Counted from the first letter of the stretch, positions 28,801-37,744 are shown. The stretch is 64,000 bases of DNA from Desulfonatronovibrio magnus (GCF_000934755.1 NZ_KN882175.1:86456-150455), one strand, 5' to 3'. Notes: generated by a model from the letters alone, not told the origin. Translations and numbers: made by a program.

Positions 28801-29014
28801 CCTTTTCCGGGAGAAACAGATCAGTCAGCTCCTTCTTGATGGACTTGTTGGAAAAAATTTCTCTAAACCTCTATCGTTCTATCTTGATCACTGGCGCACT
28901 TACCTTGAAGAACTGGAATATATGGCAGAAAAATGCCCTCCTCTTAAAAACGAACTGGGCAGAAAAAGCTTCATCAGTGACTTCTATAAACCTGATAATG
29001 AGGTTTCTGTCTAA
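25883..29014 (+). CDS. Large conserved-looking protein of unknown function, membrane C-terminal part
   Basis: 1043 aa, not recognised. The N-terminal 650 residues are soluble and helix-rich. About residues 190-280 contain alternating strands and helices (IRSLTVVYYNH, VAEELLRAASIMDIQVKIGLEFIVRHR) that could be part of a barrel-like fold. Residues about 670-870 have five or six hydrophobic segments (VLLGFLPAFLTFYF, WLLAYFGALIWFGI, AIPLALFLNWLAGGTLALMG). The last 170 residues are soluble again and hold an FPLDDVLSLLESTKELLQSIE stretch. Codon use matches the neighbours. Start is ATG 25883 without a strong ribosome site. It may be in the transcript of the preceding cyclase (90-nt gap). A6 follows its stop by 25 nt. 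Confidence 0.75.
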   Translation: MSRNNNLQHHTATDTSCPQLEGFAGLFFDKRDYDLLRLVNDVYNESSLSQQKKLLAPFLHPHGIKEMAASRPLRVAYSVAQLLGSLKTGQSSDRIRALNSLRDEVLSTSSGPLRLNTARVLVEIMKNLVRSHGDCRKQLELARDFAQVSSGKPRLVRAELKKYRLLEMPETWNQTAFDEHVHDVNTTGRKSPTHLIMDAWIKGIRSLTVVYYNHVQREVAEELLRAASIMDIQVKIGLEFIVRHRSKQVRMIWMPRGFSGPMGFMEFLKAPRIEDLMQMGREVSKLSQSYTLNLLKSFNDNHLETVNKKYAINLEKLTESNFLSSVGPGQASIHHLGKFIQECIARQAGASTKHDDGLQPVNEINFGADQIFDSRLSIPDIYDIIEDYLRPSKNPDIQELVHAENPPELLSLSPYELVAKLKSLHSNSDITLNLCDLKVEDVIELLYDCKGLITHLELLNLKNQVLGREFDKEEIINLQAALNSGNVITLKRYLSRMHENACSKEGIDQERIQKLIDILCDIPVFQNYYKYRHLGSRVGSDSTGRSQRLYGMGLVLSDSLPKSSRKQLKDHKNTAYHPVGIGLSSFTRHTLIPFRGSGPFSSKLFSLLRKTPVLKRLGYRKITDWEIKDYFHSTEDESNIYTVGGIRNDDQSKASSTEPHSSNYSSIPIKYLNTKTKIVGKVLLGFLPAFLTFYFNQEWWLLAYFGALIWFGITGVRNIIQSVLGCGGINRPNLVKWNSYVSWDRLADSLMFTGFSVPLLDFVIKTWLLDNTLNMTVSTNPVLVYSVISLVNGVYLSSHNLFRGLPRAAIIGNFFRSILAIPLALFLNWLAGGTLALMGVMAVDLILQQWAAIISKLASDTVAGVIEGLADRAQFIKKRIQDYRIKFNHLFNTYAQLELLFPLDDVLSLLESTKELLQSIEYEKRDMVNIVIVNALDLMYLWMYQPRARLVLRQMFKTMTREERKVILLSQHVLFREKQISQLLLDGLVGKNFSKPLSFYLDHWRTYLEELEYMAEKCPPLKNELGRKSFISDFYKPDNEVSV

Positions 29015-29039
29015 GCGCCTTATTTTTTCTACTTAGAAG

Positions 29040-29373
29040 CCGCCTCACCCGGGCGGCCCGAGACCGAACCTGTGAGTAACTTTACGAGTCTGTCACTTTT
29101 CTGGAAATTGGGACAGTCCCCGCGAGGTACTATAATAAAAAATGTTACTGCATTGGTTCCTGGAAAAAATTTGCTTAAATGAAAAAATTTACACTGCGAG
29201 GGACAGTCCCCCTCCGGGCTGTAAGCCTCCGGGCAGGAAGCTGTGCCAGGCGCAAAGTTCCCATCTTTGACGGAACTTTTCAGGCAAATGTACATCAATC
29301 ATAAGCAAAAATCGTAAAAACATGAAAATTGTATCCGTCTGATTTTGTTAGCAAAACGATTGTAGTTACTTAG
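29040..29373 (-). repeat. Family A repeat, copy A6
   Basis: Complete minus-oriented unit. AAG stands at 29037-29039 and 29374-29376, and TACTTAG stands before both. It carries the CCGGGCTGTAAGCCTCCGGG insert. It begins 25 nt after the stop of the 1043-residue gene. Confidence 0.85.
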
Positions 29374-29672
29374 AAGCTCTTCTCCCGGGGTCCTCGAGTG
29401 ACAATCTTAACAGCAGAACAGTGACTGACCTACCTGTAACTTTTTTTAGCTGTAGCCATGAACATCCATACTTTGTGATTGATTGTCATAAATTATAAGG
29501 TTAGAAACAAAAAGAAGTCTCTGTTTAACAGCTTACAAAAAAGGCTTGAATTTTTGGGAAAAGCAGACTTTTTTCTGGATCATTTTGTTGAAAAGTGAAA
29601 ATCAGCATGAATCGCTTAACCAACTGTTTAATCTAAGGAAACTACCTTTCCAAAAAACCATATGCGGTTGCT

Positions 29673-29701
29673 TTGACAGTTTTTTGCGCATCCATTAAAG
29701 T
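29673..29701 (+). promoter_or_regulatory. Candidate sigma-70 promoter for the asmA-family gene
   Basis: TTGACA at 29673-29678, 17-bp spacer and TAAAGT at 29696-29701. It is 88 bp ahead of the start codon, in a 415-bp gap that holds nothing else recognised. Confidence 0.55.
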
Positions 29702-29789
29702 TACAGAACTGACTTATAAATTTTCAAAACTATCAGCTTTGAAACATGAAAAGGGTTATACCGGGAAATTTTCTCAAAGGAAGTGACAT

Positions 29790-31718
29790 ATGTTTAAAGT
29801 ATTTAAAATCGCCCTGATGCTGGCAGGTATATTACTGACCATTTTCATTCTGGCGGCCATACTAATACCCATGCTTATTGATGTTAATGACCATAAAGAC
29901 AGAATTTCTCAGGAGATTGAAAATGTTACAGGTTATCAGGTTGTCATTGACGGGGATGTGGAGCTTTCCTTTGTCCCATGGATAGGGATTGGGCTGGGAC
30001 AAACTCATGTCAACAATCCTCCCGGTTTTGACGACACACCCATGGCATCCTTAGAGCAACTTCAAATCAGGATCAAATTCTGGCCACTTTTTGCAGGAAG
30101 ACTTGAGGCTGAAAAAATCGTGCTCAATGGCTTGAATTTAGACCTGATCAAAGATGAGAATGGTCGGGCAAACTGGCTGTATGCTTTTGATGATGCAGAA
30201 AAAATGGTTCAGGAAGAAATACCCCTCAATGATGAATTGCCTGCTGATACTGATGAACAAACCTCTGGCTTTTTCTTTCTGATGCCGGACATTGAAGGCC
30301 TTGCTATCTCCAACGCTGGAATTTCTTATGATGATCGGCAGAACAATACAGGATTTTCACTATCGGATTTTCACCTCAGCACCAGCAGAATTGCCCTTGA
30401 CTTGCCTATTAGTATTGAAGGTGGCTTTAATCTGAAAATTAACGAACCAGACCTTGGCTTCAAAAATAATTTCAGTACAACAATGTTACTGGATACTTCC
30501 AGCCAGGTCTTAAGTGGACAAAACTTTGACATGAGTTTCAATATTCAGGGAGATATACTGCCTGAAGATATTACAGATGGACACATTGTCTTTGATGTTA
30601 ATTACAATTTACAAGAAAATTCAGTTCAAGTACCGGCTTTCCAGTTTGATATGCTTAAGACTGAACTGATGGGTCATTTTGGAGTGAGTGGGATGAACTC
30701 GATTCCTGCTGTTTCTTTCAACATTGAAGGTAGAAATATCACTCAAAATATGTTTATGGTTCCAACTGCTTCAGGTACCAAGGCAGAAAATCAGGATTAT
30801 TCCGGTGACAATAAGCACTCGCCCATGGATCTATCATTTTTAAACGACTTTTCTTTAGATGGAGAGCTGACACTTTATGACACTTTAATTTCCGATGTGA
30901 CTATAGACCATTTATATCTAAAAATTTCATCTCGAAATGGACGTATGGACATTTCTCCTTTCAATGCACGACTTTATCAGGGTGAACAGACAGCAGAAGT
31001 GTCCCTGGAAGATCTGGATGGAGTATTGCAGATAACTGCCCGGCAAACCCTCAAAGATCTTCAGACTGGCCCGTTAATAACCGATATTACACAAAAAAAA
31101 TTCTTTTCAGGCAAGGCTGATATGGATCTCAGCCTTGTTACATCTGGTCATAACCCCGACGCGTTAATTGCCAACCTTGCCGGCAGTTCCAGTGTGCAGA
31201 TCACAGACGGTGTCATTAAAGGAATTGATCTGGAAAGGATGATAAGGGATGTATTTGCTGTTTCTGCCGGGGAAATCAACACCCTGACTCAGCGTCAAGG
31301 TGAAACAGAATTTACCAGCCTTGGAGCTGACTTTGATATTAACCAGGGCATTGCAAGTTCACAAAATTTGCTGCTCAATTCTCCAGCGATTAAACTGCAG
31401 GGCGATATGGTAATCAATTTACTTGAGTCATCCATGATTTCACACTCCCAGGTCAGTTTAGATGGAGCACTCAAGCAGGAAATTGAAGCACGCCACAATA
31501 CACGTGATCCCAGAATACCGTTAAGAGTACATGGCCCCTTGGACAACCTTTCTTTCGGGCTTGACAATGAAGCAGTCCTAAGAAGCCTTATTTTGCGACA
31601 TGGAGATGGTGCAGCGCGAAAACTTCTTGATGCTATCACTTCTCCAGACGAGGAACCAGAAACCTCTGAACCACAATCTGATGCTCTCGAGGGGCTGCTG
31701 CGCAGAATTATGCCTTGA
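29790..31718 (+). CDS. AsmA family protein
   Basis: 642 aa. AsmA-type proteins are anchored in the inner membrane, extend into the periplasm and are linked to outer-membrane lipid or phospholipid supply. An N-terminal helix (residues about 5-28) is followed by the family opening DVNDHKDRISQEIENVTGYQVVIDGDVELSFVPWIGIGLG. The C-terminal third has the AsmA_2 signature, with FSGKADMDLSLVTSGHNPDALIANLAGSSSVQITDGVIKGIDLERMIR. AGGAAG precedes ATG 29790. It stands alone with its own promoter candidate. Confidence 0.9.
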   Translation: MFKVFKIALMLAGILLTIFILAAILIPMLIDVNDHKDRISQEIENVTGYQVVIDGDVELSFVPWIGIGLGQTHVNNPPGFDDTPMASLEQLQIRIKFWPLFAGRLEAEKIVLNGLNLDLIKDENGRANWLYAFDDAEKMVQEEIPLNDELPADTDEQTSGFFFLMPDIEGLAISNAGISYDDRQNNTGFSLSDFHLSTSRIALDLPISIEGGFNLKINEPDLGFKNNFSTTMLLDTSSQVLSGQNFDMSFNIQGDILPEDITDGHIVFDVNYNLQENSVQVPAFQFDMLKTELMGHFGVSGMNSIPAVSFNIEGRNITQNMFMVPTASGTKAENQDYSGDNKHSPMDLSFLNDFSLDGELTLYDTLISDVTIDHLYLKISSRNGRMDISPFNARLYQGEQTAEVSLEDLDGVLQITARQTLKDLQTGPLITDITQKKFFSGKADMDLSLVTSGHNPDALIANLAGSSSVQITDGVIKGIDLERMIRDVFAVSAGEINTLTQRQGETEFTSLGADFDINQGIASSQNLLLNSPAIKLQGDMVINLLESSMISHSQVSLDGALKQEIEARHNTRDPRIPLRVHGPLDNLSFGLDNEAVLRSLILRHGDGAARKLLDAITSPDEEPETSEPQSDALEGLLRRIMP

Positions 31719-31893
31719 TTTTATTACCCTTCACAAGGCAATCTAATCATATTACCCTGTGAGGAATTATGTTACATTGGTTAATAGCGAATGTAACACT
31801 GACTTAAGAGTTTTATATTTGGCTAAACTGTTGCCAATAGAAATCATTTTATGAATAAAGGTGTGACCAGGTAAATTCAGAACTTCCAGTCTC

Positions 31894-32046
31894 GTAATAG
31901 TTTAGCCCATTTTAAGAAAAGAAGCGGACAGGCACTCCGGGACTCTTTTTGAGCAATAACTGATGCTTTAAACGTGTCATATATGTGGCAAGTGCATTCT
32001 AAAAGTGACAGTCCCCTTGCCACACACCCAAGCGTCTAAATTAAAC
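31894..32046 (+). mobile_element. Family B element B2 (decayed)
   Basis: Left end GTAATAGTTTAGCCC at 31894, then CGGACAGGCACTCCGGGAC and GACAGTCCCCTTGCCACA. The right end is decayed to GCGTCTAAATTAAAC. Flanking 8-mers no longer match, so this is an old copy. The remaining bases of the asmA-DUF4139 gap hold only a weak hairpin (GTTACATT/AATGTAAC, 31771-31797). Confidence 0.62.
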
Positions 32047-32127
32047 CCAGCATGCTGTTTTGTATGAAGGCTCTGAACAAACACTTTTGACACCTTTTAG
32101 TTACTCTGAAAATATTCGAGGATTATC

Positions 32128-33711
32128 ATGGAATATAACTTGTCTACTCACTTTCCCCTCCACCGGATTATGAAGTCATTTTTTTGGTCTCTTCTGTTTA
32201 TTTTGATAAACTGTACCTCAGTTTACTCCACTCCAAAAAAAGTTCTCATTTTTCCCGATTCAGCAAGAGTGTGGGCTGAGGACACCTTAGCCCCTCTGGA
32301 CCATGAAGGGCGGGTTATTCTGAAATTGTCCCTTCCGCCCCAGGCCCAACCTGAATCCATAATTGTTAACCTGAGTCATGACTCCAGAGCAAATGTCACG
32401 GATATTGCATGGAATAGAAGTGATTACGCAGAACTTGATAAAATTATTCAACTACAGCAACAGTTAAAAGAGCTGAAGCACAATAGATCAGAACTGAAGG
32501 CCTCCCTGAACTCCACCATAACCGGCAAGGTCTTCTGGGAAGAACAGGCCCGTTTTCAAGCTTCGGATATTTCAGTCATGGAACATATCCAGTCAGCTAT
32601 ATCCTCCAACCTGCACCGTCTGTATATTGATATTGACAAATACGAAGAAGAACTGGAAAAAATTAATGATAAAATTAAAAATATCCAGAACAGACTGCAA
32701 GAGGTTTCAGGACCGGACAACAAGAACTGGCTTGTAAAAATATTTCTTGATGAAGTTTCCACAGACAAGAATATTTTTGTAGAATACAACTATATACTTA
32801 ATAACTGTGGCTGGAAATCTTTTTATCGTCTTGAAGCAGATCCAGGAAATTCCAACATCAATTTTTCATGGGAAGCAGAAGTCTGGCAAGGCAGCGGGAC
32901 CGACTGGAAAGATGTACACGTCAGTCTAGCGACTTTAGAGCCCATACGCCGCCTGACACCCGGCACCATTCCTCCATGGAGGATTGAACCTGTGCAGGAT
33001 AAAACACCAGCTCCAGGAAGAATCGCCGCGCGAACTACCATGGAGCATTATTCGGCTGCAGATATGCTCATGAGTTCTGCACCTGCTCCTGAACTTGAGA
33101 GAACATCGTCTTTTTCTCAGTGGCGTCTTGGAAATCGAACCATTGAAGCCGGCACTAAGGTAAGGATTCCTCTGGAACAGGAGAACTGGCCAGCTGAATT
33201 TACTTACCTGCTGAGACCAAGCATTGACAATCAGGCTTTTATTAGAGCAGAGACTGAGTTTGAACAGGCAAAAGACTTGCCCCCCGGACAGGCAGTGTTT
33301 CTCCTGGAAGGTGCAGTAATCGGCAAGAGACATATCCGCATAGCGGGCACAGAGGAAACCCTGTTTTTTGGATCTGATCCCTTTGTAACATCCGAGCTGG
33401 TAATTAGAGACAAAAAATCAGGAGCCAGGGGCATAATTGCCAACAGACAGACATTTTTATGGGATTTTTTGATTCGTTTGGAAAATCAGCATCAATATCC
33501 CGTATCAATAAGACTGGAAGAGCCGGATCCGATAATTGGAGATGAACGAATCAAGACTTCTTTCGAGTTTTTGCCCAAACCCGATAAACGTGAAGACAAT
33601 TTAATCATCTGGAACCTTAGCCTTAATCAAAATGAATCATCAACAATGGAAATAATCATCAATATAGAAGCCCCCAGGGATATGGACATAAACTGGGGAT
33701 GGAGACGGTAG
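32128..33711 (+). CDS. DUF4139-domain (mucoidy inhibitor A-like) secreted protein
   Basis: 527 aa. A hydrophobic N-terminal stretch (SFFWSLLFILINCTSVYS) looks like a signal peptide; ATG 32128 has GAGGA upstream, and an ATG 42 nt further in is the alternative. DUF4140-like N-terminal strands come first. A coiled coil spans about residues 105-195 (LQQQLKELKHNRSELKASLN and later YEEELEKINDKIKNI). The DUF4139 beta-rich part follows, with DEVSTDKNIFVEYNYILNNCGWKSFYRLEAD and WQGSGTDWKDVHVSLATLEP. Function is unknown; relatives are called mucoidy inhibitor A. The FapA-type gene starts 14 nt on, so they are likely co-transcribed. Confidence 0.82.
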   Translation: MEYNLSTHFPLHRIMKSFFWSLLFILINCTSVYSTPKKVLIFPDSARVWAEDTLAPLDHEGRVILKLSLPPQAQPESIIVNLSHDSRANVTDIAWNRSDYAELDKIIQLQQQLKELKHNRSELKASLNSTITGKVFWEEQARFQASDISVMEHIQSAISSNLHRLYIDIDKYEEELEKINDKIKNIQNRLQEVSGPDNKNWLVKIFLDEVSTDKNIFVEYNYILNNCGWKSFYRLEADPGNSNINFSWEAEVWQGSGTDWKDVHVSLATLEPIRRLTPGTIPPWRIEPVQDKTPAPGRIAARTTMEHYSAADMLMSSAPAPELERTSSFSQWRLGNRTIEAGTKVRIPLEQENWPAEFTYLLRPSIDNQAFIRAETEFEQAKDLPPGQAVFLLEGAVIGKRHIRIAGTEETLFFGSDPFVTSELVIRDKKSGARGIIANRQTFLWDFLIRLENQHQYPVSIRLEEPDPIIGDERIKTSFEFLPKPDKREDNLIIWNLSLNQNESSTMEIIINIEAPRDMDINWGWRR

Positions 33712-33725
33712 GAGTTTAAAAACAT

Positions 33726-35588
33726 ATGAACAAGGCCACTATTGAGCTTGTAGTCACTCAGGATGGACTCATTATCAAGGTGCACAAATACACTCCGCCA
33801 TCTGGCAAAGGTTCTCCCCTGACGGAAAAACAGATTCTTGCTCAGCTAAAACAAATCGGGATCAGAATGGACATAAACCATGACCTGATCCATGCAGTTG
33901 TGGCCAAAGCTGTTTCAGGGTCAGATATTACAGGAATGGCTGTCCTTAAAGGTGTTGCACCCTGTATGAAAGGCGCAGAGTATTTCAAACTGAAAGGCAA
34001 TCCCGACCTCCCTGTCTTTAAAGGCATGGTTATAGGCAGTATTGAAAAGCATAAAGAAGATATTCCCGGCATAGACGTCTTCAATCAAAAAGTGATGCCG
34101 GGGGATAGCCAACAGCCCACAGCAGTAAAAATTGGTTCTGGCTGTGTTCTGAATCAAAAAACCAATAATGTTCTGGCTCGGGGGTATGGTCAAGTACTGT
34201 CACATGATCACTCTGTGAGGGTCAAACCTCTTTTTCGCATCAGTCCGGATAAGACCAGAATCACCAGCGTGCTTTTTCACTCAGATTTTTATAATAAAAA
34301 GATCACTGTAGAAAGAATTGTTGAAAGCCTGACCGCAATGCAGCTTGGTGAGACCATCGTGCTTAAGACCATTGAAGAGGGGCTGCGCAGGGCGGCAAAA
34401 AACAAGTCACCGCAAATTGCTGTCGTTGCCAAAGGCAGGCCTCCCTTAAATGGGCGTGATGGTTATTTTGAGCCTTCAGATGCCATCAAACCTCCTGAAA
34501 TTGATGAAAGTGATGTTAATATCAAGGTTGACTATAGAGAGCGAGGAATTTTCAGAACAGTTGCGACCAATACAGAACTTGGAAAAATATATCCTCCTGA
34601 AGAAGGAACCGATGGATATGATGTTTTTGGCAAATTGCAGGAGGCTAAGACAGGCAAGGAAGCGAAACTGAAACCCGGCAAAAATGTTTCCATGGCCCCT
34701 TCAGGCCTTCTGTCATCAACCATGTCGGGTCTGGTTGTTTTTGAGAAAAATACCATTTCTGTTTTAGATTTTATGACCATCAATGGAGATGTGGACTATT
34801 CCACAGGCAACATCAGACTGGAAAGCGGGTCAGTTGAAATTACCGGGTCCATCAAGGAAGGCTTTGTAGTGAAAGCCCCTGAGCATATACTGGTCCACGA
34901 AAATATTGAAGATGCAAGAGTTTCAGCAGGAGGTAAAGTCGAGGTAAACTTTGGTGTAGTTATGAAAGGCTCAGGCAAGATACAGGCCGGAGGAGCCTTT
35001 CGATGTAAATTTGCCGAAAATGCGATGATTCAAATAGGTGAAGACCTGAATTTTTCCAGCAACCTGAATAATTGCCGTATCCATTGCAAGGGTGCTGTTC
35101 TTGCGCCTGAAAAAGGGATAATCATGGGTGGAGAGATCAAGGCGGAAAAGTATATTGAAGTCAACCAGATTGGATCGGAATATGGCATAAAAACAGATAT
35201 TTACGTGGGGCCTGCCAAAAAAAATATTGAAAAGCTTGCCAATGAAAAGGCTGAACTGACAAAACATCACCAGGAAATTAAAAATATCCTCATGAAAAAC
35301 GCCATGGAAAATAAGTCTGGCAAGCTCACTGCTGAGCAAAAGAAAAAAACCAAGGAACTGATGGAGACATATGCTAAAATTCAGGAAAGAATAAAAAAGA
35401 TGGACAAAATCATTCGGGAAAAAGGAATCTCACCGGAAGATGCCAGAAAGCATTATGTCAAAGTCAAACAGACGGCTTATCCTGGAACAAATATATACTT
35501 TCAAGGTAAATCCCTGAAACTCGTGGAAGCAGTGCATGGCGCAAAGTTTTCTTATGATCCTGCCAAAGATTCTATAATTTGGGGGTAA
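33726..35588 (+). CDS. FapA/DUF342 family polymer-forming-type protein
   Basis: 620 aa. DUF342 (FapA) proteins have an N-terminal domain, a central right-handed beta-helix and a coiled-coil tail; in Vibrio FapA affects flagellar assembly and polar localisation. Here the N-terminal part ends with the family motif GTDGYDVFGK. The repetitive strand-rich block (about residues 330-490) reads DYSTGNIRLESGSVEITGSI, HVENIEDARVSAGGKVEV-like and AVLAPEKGIIMGGEI. The coiled coil is at about 500-570 (IEKLANEKAELTKHHQEIK). No flagellar genes are in the window. AT-rich spacing of 14 nt from the DUF4139 gene suggests a shared transcript. Confidence 0.87.
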   Translation: MNKATIELVVTQDGLIIKVHKYTPPSGKGSPLTEKQILAQLKQIGIRMDINHDLIHAVVAKAVSGSDITGMAVLKGVAPCMKGAEYFKLKGNPDLPVFKGMVIGSIEKHKEDIPGIDVFNQKVMPGDSQQPTAVKIGSGCVLNQKTNNVLARGYGQVLSHDHSVRVKPLFRISPDKTRITSVLFHSDFYNKKITVERIVESLTAMQLGETIVLKTIEEGLRRAAKNKSPQIAVVAKGRPPLNGRDGYFEPSDAIKPPEIDESDVNIKVDYRERGIFRTVATNTELGKIYPPEEGTDGYDVFGKLQEAKTGKEAKLKPGKNVSMAPSGLLSSTMSGLVVFEKNTISVLDFMTINGDVDYSTGNIRLESGSVEITGSIKEGFVVKAPEHILVHENIEDARVSAGGKVEVNFGVVMKGSGKIQAGGAFRCKFAENAMIQIGEDLNFSSNLNNCRIHCKGAVLAPEKGIIMGGEIKAEKYIEVNQIGSEYGIKTDIYVGPAKKNIEKLANEKAELTKHHQEIKNILMKNAMENKSGKLTAEQKKKTKELMETYAKIQERIKKMDKIIREKGISPEDARKHYVKVKQTAYPGTNIYFQGKSLKLVEAVHGAKFSYDPAKDSIIWG

Positions 35589-35619
35589 CCAGGAAGCAAT
35601 GCGCTTTTTCTGGCAACAA

Positions 35620-36137
35620 GTAATCGTTTAGCTTTTTTATGAAACCAGGGGACAGGCACTAACGGGCCCTTACAAGTAACTACAATCGTTTTGCTAATAA
35701 AATCACATGTTTACAGTTTTCTAATTTTGACGATTATTGCTTATGATTGATGCTCATTTGCCAGAAAAGTTCCGTCAAAGATGGGAGCTTTGCGCCTGGC
35801 ACAGGGACTGTCCCTCGCTGTGTAAATTTTTTCATTGAAGCAAATTTCTTCCAGGAACCAATGGAGTATCAATCTGTTTTATAGTACCTCGCGGGGACTG
35901 TCCCAATTTCCAAATATGGGACTGTTCTTCAAGGTGGAGGCGGCTTCCAGCCGCCTGGAATTAAATAGCCTGCAGGATGCAGGCTCCACTTTTAAGACAG
36001 TTACCCACACGTTCGGTCCCGGGTCGCCCGGGTGAGGAGCTACTAAGTAACAACCGATGTTGTAAGCGTCTCATTTTTGAGGCAGGCGGTTCCGTAAAAG
36101 CCAGTCCCCGTGCACATGCAAAGTGCAAAACTATTAC
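35620..36137 (+). mobile_element. Family B element B3, split by A7
   Basis: Left end GTAATCGTTTAGC (35620-35632) and right end CAAAACTATTAC (to 36137). B body pieces are on both sides of A7: GGGGACAGGCACTAACGGGCC before it, and GTAAAAGCCAGTCCCCGTG after it. No matching flanking 8-mers remain. A7 therefore landed inside an already old B copy, at a different B position from the insertions in B1 and B6. Confidence 0.65.
35672..36039 (+). repeat. Family A repeat, copy A7, nested in B3
   Basis: Left edge follows CTT (35669-35671). It carries the GGAGGCGGCTTCCAGCCGCC and GCCTGCAGGATGCAGGC palindromes in place of the usual GAAAAGTGACAGACTC segment, as in A3 and A9. The right trinucleotide is CTA. 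Confidence 0.8.
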
Positions 36138-36163
36138 AAACGATCCTATCTATATCTTCCAGG

Positions 36164-36484
36164 TTAAAATACTACATACCTGTCACACTCTTCTATCATT
36201 TCCGCATTTCTTGCCTGTGTTGCAAAATCCTTGAAACCAACTCCAGGTACTTCCCCTGACAGCCCAAGGGCTCTAAAACTCACATCGCAAACTGAAAGCC
36301 TGGCTTTACCCAACAGTTTGGCAAAATTTTCATCCTTAGTCAGCATAACTGATTTGCCAGTAAAAAATATCTGCACTTTCACACCTTTTTTATCTGCAGC
36401 TGAAGTCAGATTGATCACCTGCTCCAGATACTTATCATCCCTGACAAGTATGCCCATTGTTTTAGATTCACTTGATTTACTCAT
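36164..36484 (-). CDS. DsrE-like small protein
   Basis: 106 aa with a single alpha/beta domain of the DsrE/DsrF/DrsH-like type (ILVRDDKYLEQVINLTSAADKKGVKVQIFFTGKSVMLT). Family members take part in sulfur transfer or are redox-linked scaffolds. There is one cysteine in the core (LSVCDVSFRALGL) and one near the end (IEECDRY). It is the last gene of the minus-strand series that runs from yedE and tusA. The start ATG 36484 has an AGGAGAATA-like site upstream. A sulfur-carrier role is inferred from family and neighbours. Confidence 0.72.
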   Translation of the reverse strand: MSKSSESKTMGILVRDDKYLEQVINLTSAADKKGVKVQIFFTGKSVMLTKDENFAKLLGKARLSVCDVSFRALGLSGEVPGVGFKDFATQARNAEMIEECDRYVVF

Positions 36485-36510
36485 TCAAAATATTCTCCTA
36501 TATTTCACTA

Positions 36511-36951
36511 CTAAAAAATTTCCTTGGCCTTTTCCAGAATGATATTTTTTACTTCCTTACTCGTTGAATAATTTAATATCAAAAGGGTCATGGCTTCCTT
36601 AAATAGTTGCTCCTGATTTTTGCCCTGATTTTCTTGAATACTTTCTAATACTTTTAATATGTCAAAAATATCTTTATTCAAACTGATTTTCACCTCAACT
36701 TGCTCTTGCTCCAGTTTGTCATCCAACGGCGAAATCTCAGATAAAAGATGGTAACATTCTAATATCTTTTCCAAACATTGCTGCTTGAAATATAGAGCCC
36801 CAAGAGACTTTACAACATCCTTGGTCGCTTGAATCTGATCAGGAGGCAGTTCATCCTTTATAAGGGCTTTCTTGGCTGCTTCCAGGGCACTATCATAACA
36901 ATTGCATCTCTCCAGCACTATGGCGGATGCCAAGTCCTTATCCATGTCCAT
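36511..36951 (-). CDS. Small helical protein of unknown function in the sulfur cluster
   Basis: 146 aa, not recognised. It is almost wholly helical by composition. Residues about 10-75 have a TPR-like alternation (ASAIVLERCNCYDSALEAAKKALI, ATKDVVKSLGALYFKQQCLEKILECYHLL), and a charged second half ends ILEKAKEIF. There are four cysteines, two as CNC. It lies 26 nt ahead of the DsrE-like gene, so they are probably co-translated. A helper role for sulfur-transfer proteins is a guess from position. Confidence 0.55.
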   Translation of the reverse strand: MDMDKDLASAIVLERCNCYDSALEAAKKALIKDELPPDQIQATKDVVKSLGALYFKQQCLEKILECYHLLSEISPLDDKLEQEQVEVKISLNKDIFDILKVLESIQENQGKNQEQLFKEAMTLLILNYSTSKEVKNIILEKAKEIF

Positions 36952-37083
36952 AAATAAGCTCCTTATCTCTACAGCGAATCTTTTTTAATGAATGTAGCAG
37001 CGCCAGCCTGCACTGCTGTATCTAAAAATTAGAATTTACCTCAGCAAATTTACTGGTATAACTTCACACTGAATCTTAAAAAA

Positions 37084-37257
37084 CTACCACCAGCATATCA
37101 CTTTATTATGGCTGAAGATATCGTCCACAAGGTTTTCCCAATCAACGTCAGGCCTGAAAACTTCAACAACCTTACAATCATTTTCATCACAAGTACTTCT
37201 AACAATATCTGATACCATTTTTTCAGGTTCGGATTTGAATATATGCAGTACCTTCAT
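37084..37257 (-). CDS. 57-residue small protein in the sulfur-transfer cluster
   Basis: Short frame from ATG 37257 to TAG, with AAAGGAG 11 nt upstream. The protein begins MKVLHIFKSEPEKMV and ends DDIFSHNKVICWW. The start (beta strand, SEP turn, helix) is like the N-terminus of TusB/DsrH-sized or DsrE-like folds. It has three cysteines (STCDENDCK and VICWW). Position between two DsrE-like genes on the same strand, correct codon use and a good ribosome site argue for a real gene. It may be a trimmed DsrE relative or a novel small partner. Confidence 0.6.
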   Translation of the reverse strand: MKVLHIFKSEPEKMVSDIVRSTCDENDCKVVEVFRPDVDWENLVDDIFSHNKVICWW

Positions 37258-37454
37258 AAAATTTTATACTCCTTTAATATATGCAGCCAATTTTTGACAG
37301 TGCCGTTAAAAAAAAATAGGGATTAGTGTAAACTTTTGGGCAATAAAGTCTAATTTTCCGACACTCGCTTCAGCAAGTCACTACCAGGGAATCGGAAAAA
37401 CCAGCTCAAATGAGTGCCGGATCCCAGGTCCACCCATAGTGTATCTGATTCTAA

Positions 37455-37742
37455 CTAAAAAGGGATAACATGCTGCGATTCATTAATCATTGCTGCAAGT
37501 TTGTCCTGATCAATAGGCTTAAATCCATATTTTTCAATATTAGCTGGGTTATTTGAATAACGTTCACCCTCCATTTCATCAAGAAAGCCCATGTTATCCT
37601 CATAAGCCTCGTTCATATCAGCGATTTCATGGTCCAGCACTACCATATTTACAGTTGCTGCATGTAAAAGCAGACCTAAGCTTGTTCTGAGTCCTTCATA
37701 TTGCTGGTCGATATCTTTTATAATTACTGTAACCCCAGACAT
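37455..37742 (-). CDS. DsrE-like protein downstream of tusA
   Basis: 95 aa. The first 50 residues, SGVTVIIKDIDQQYEGLRTSLGLLLHAATVNMVVLDHEI, match a DsrE-type strand-helix start. The rest is acidic and ends FKPIDQDKLAAMINESQHVIPF. No cysteine is present, so it cannot carry persulfide by itself; a structural or regulatory DsrE relative is more likely. ATG 37742 is chosen because AAGGGG lies just upstream; the in-frame GTG at 37748 overlaps that site. Start and the tusA stop are within 3 nt, which implies translational coupling. Confidence 0.68.
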   Translation of the reverse strand: MSGVTVIIKDIDQQYEGLRTSLGLLLHAATVNMVVLDHEIADMNEAYEDNMGFLDEMEGERYSNNPANIEKYGFKPIDQDKLAAMINESQHVIPF

Positions 37743-37744
37743 GT

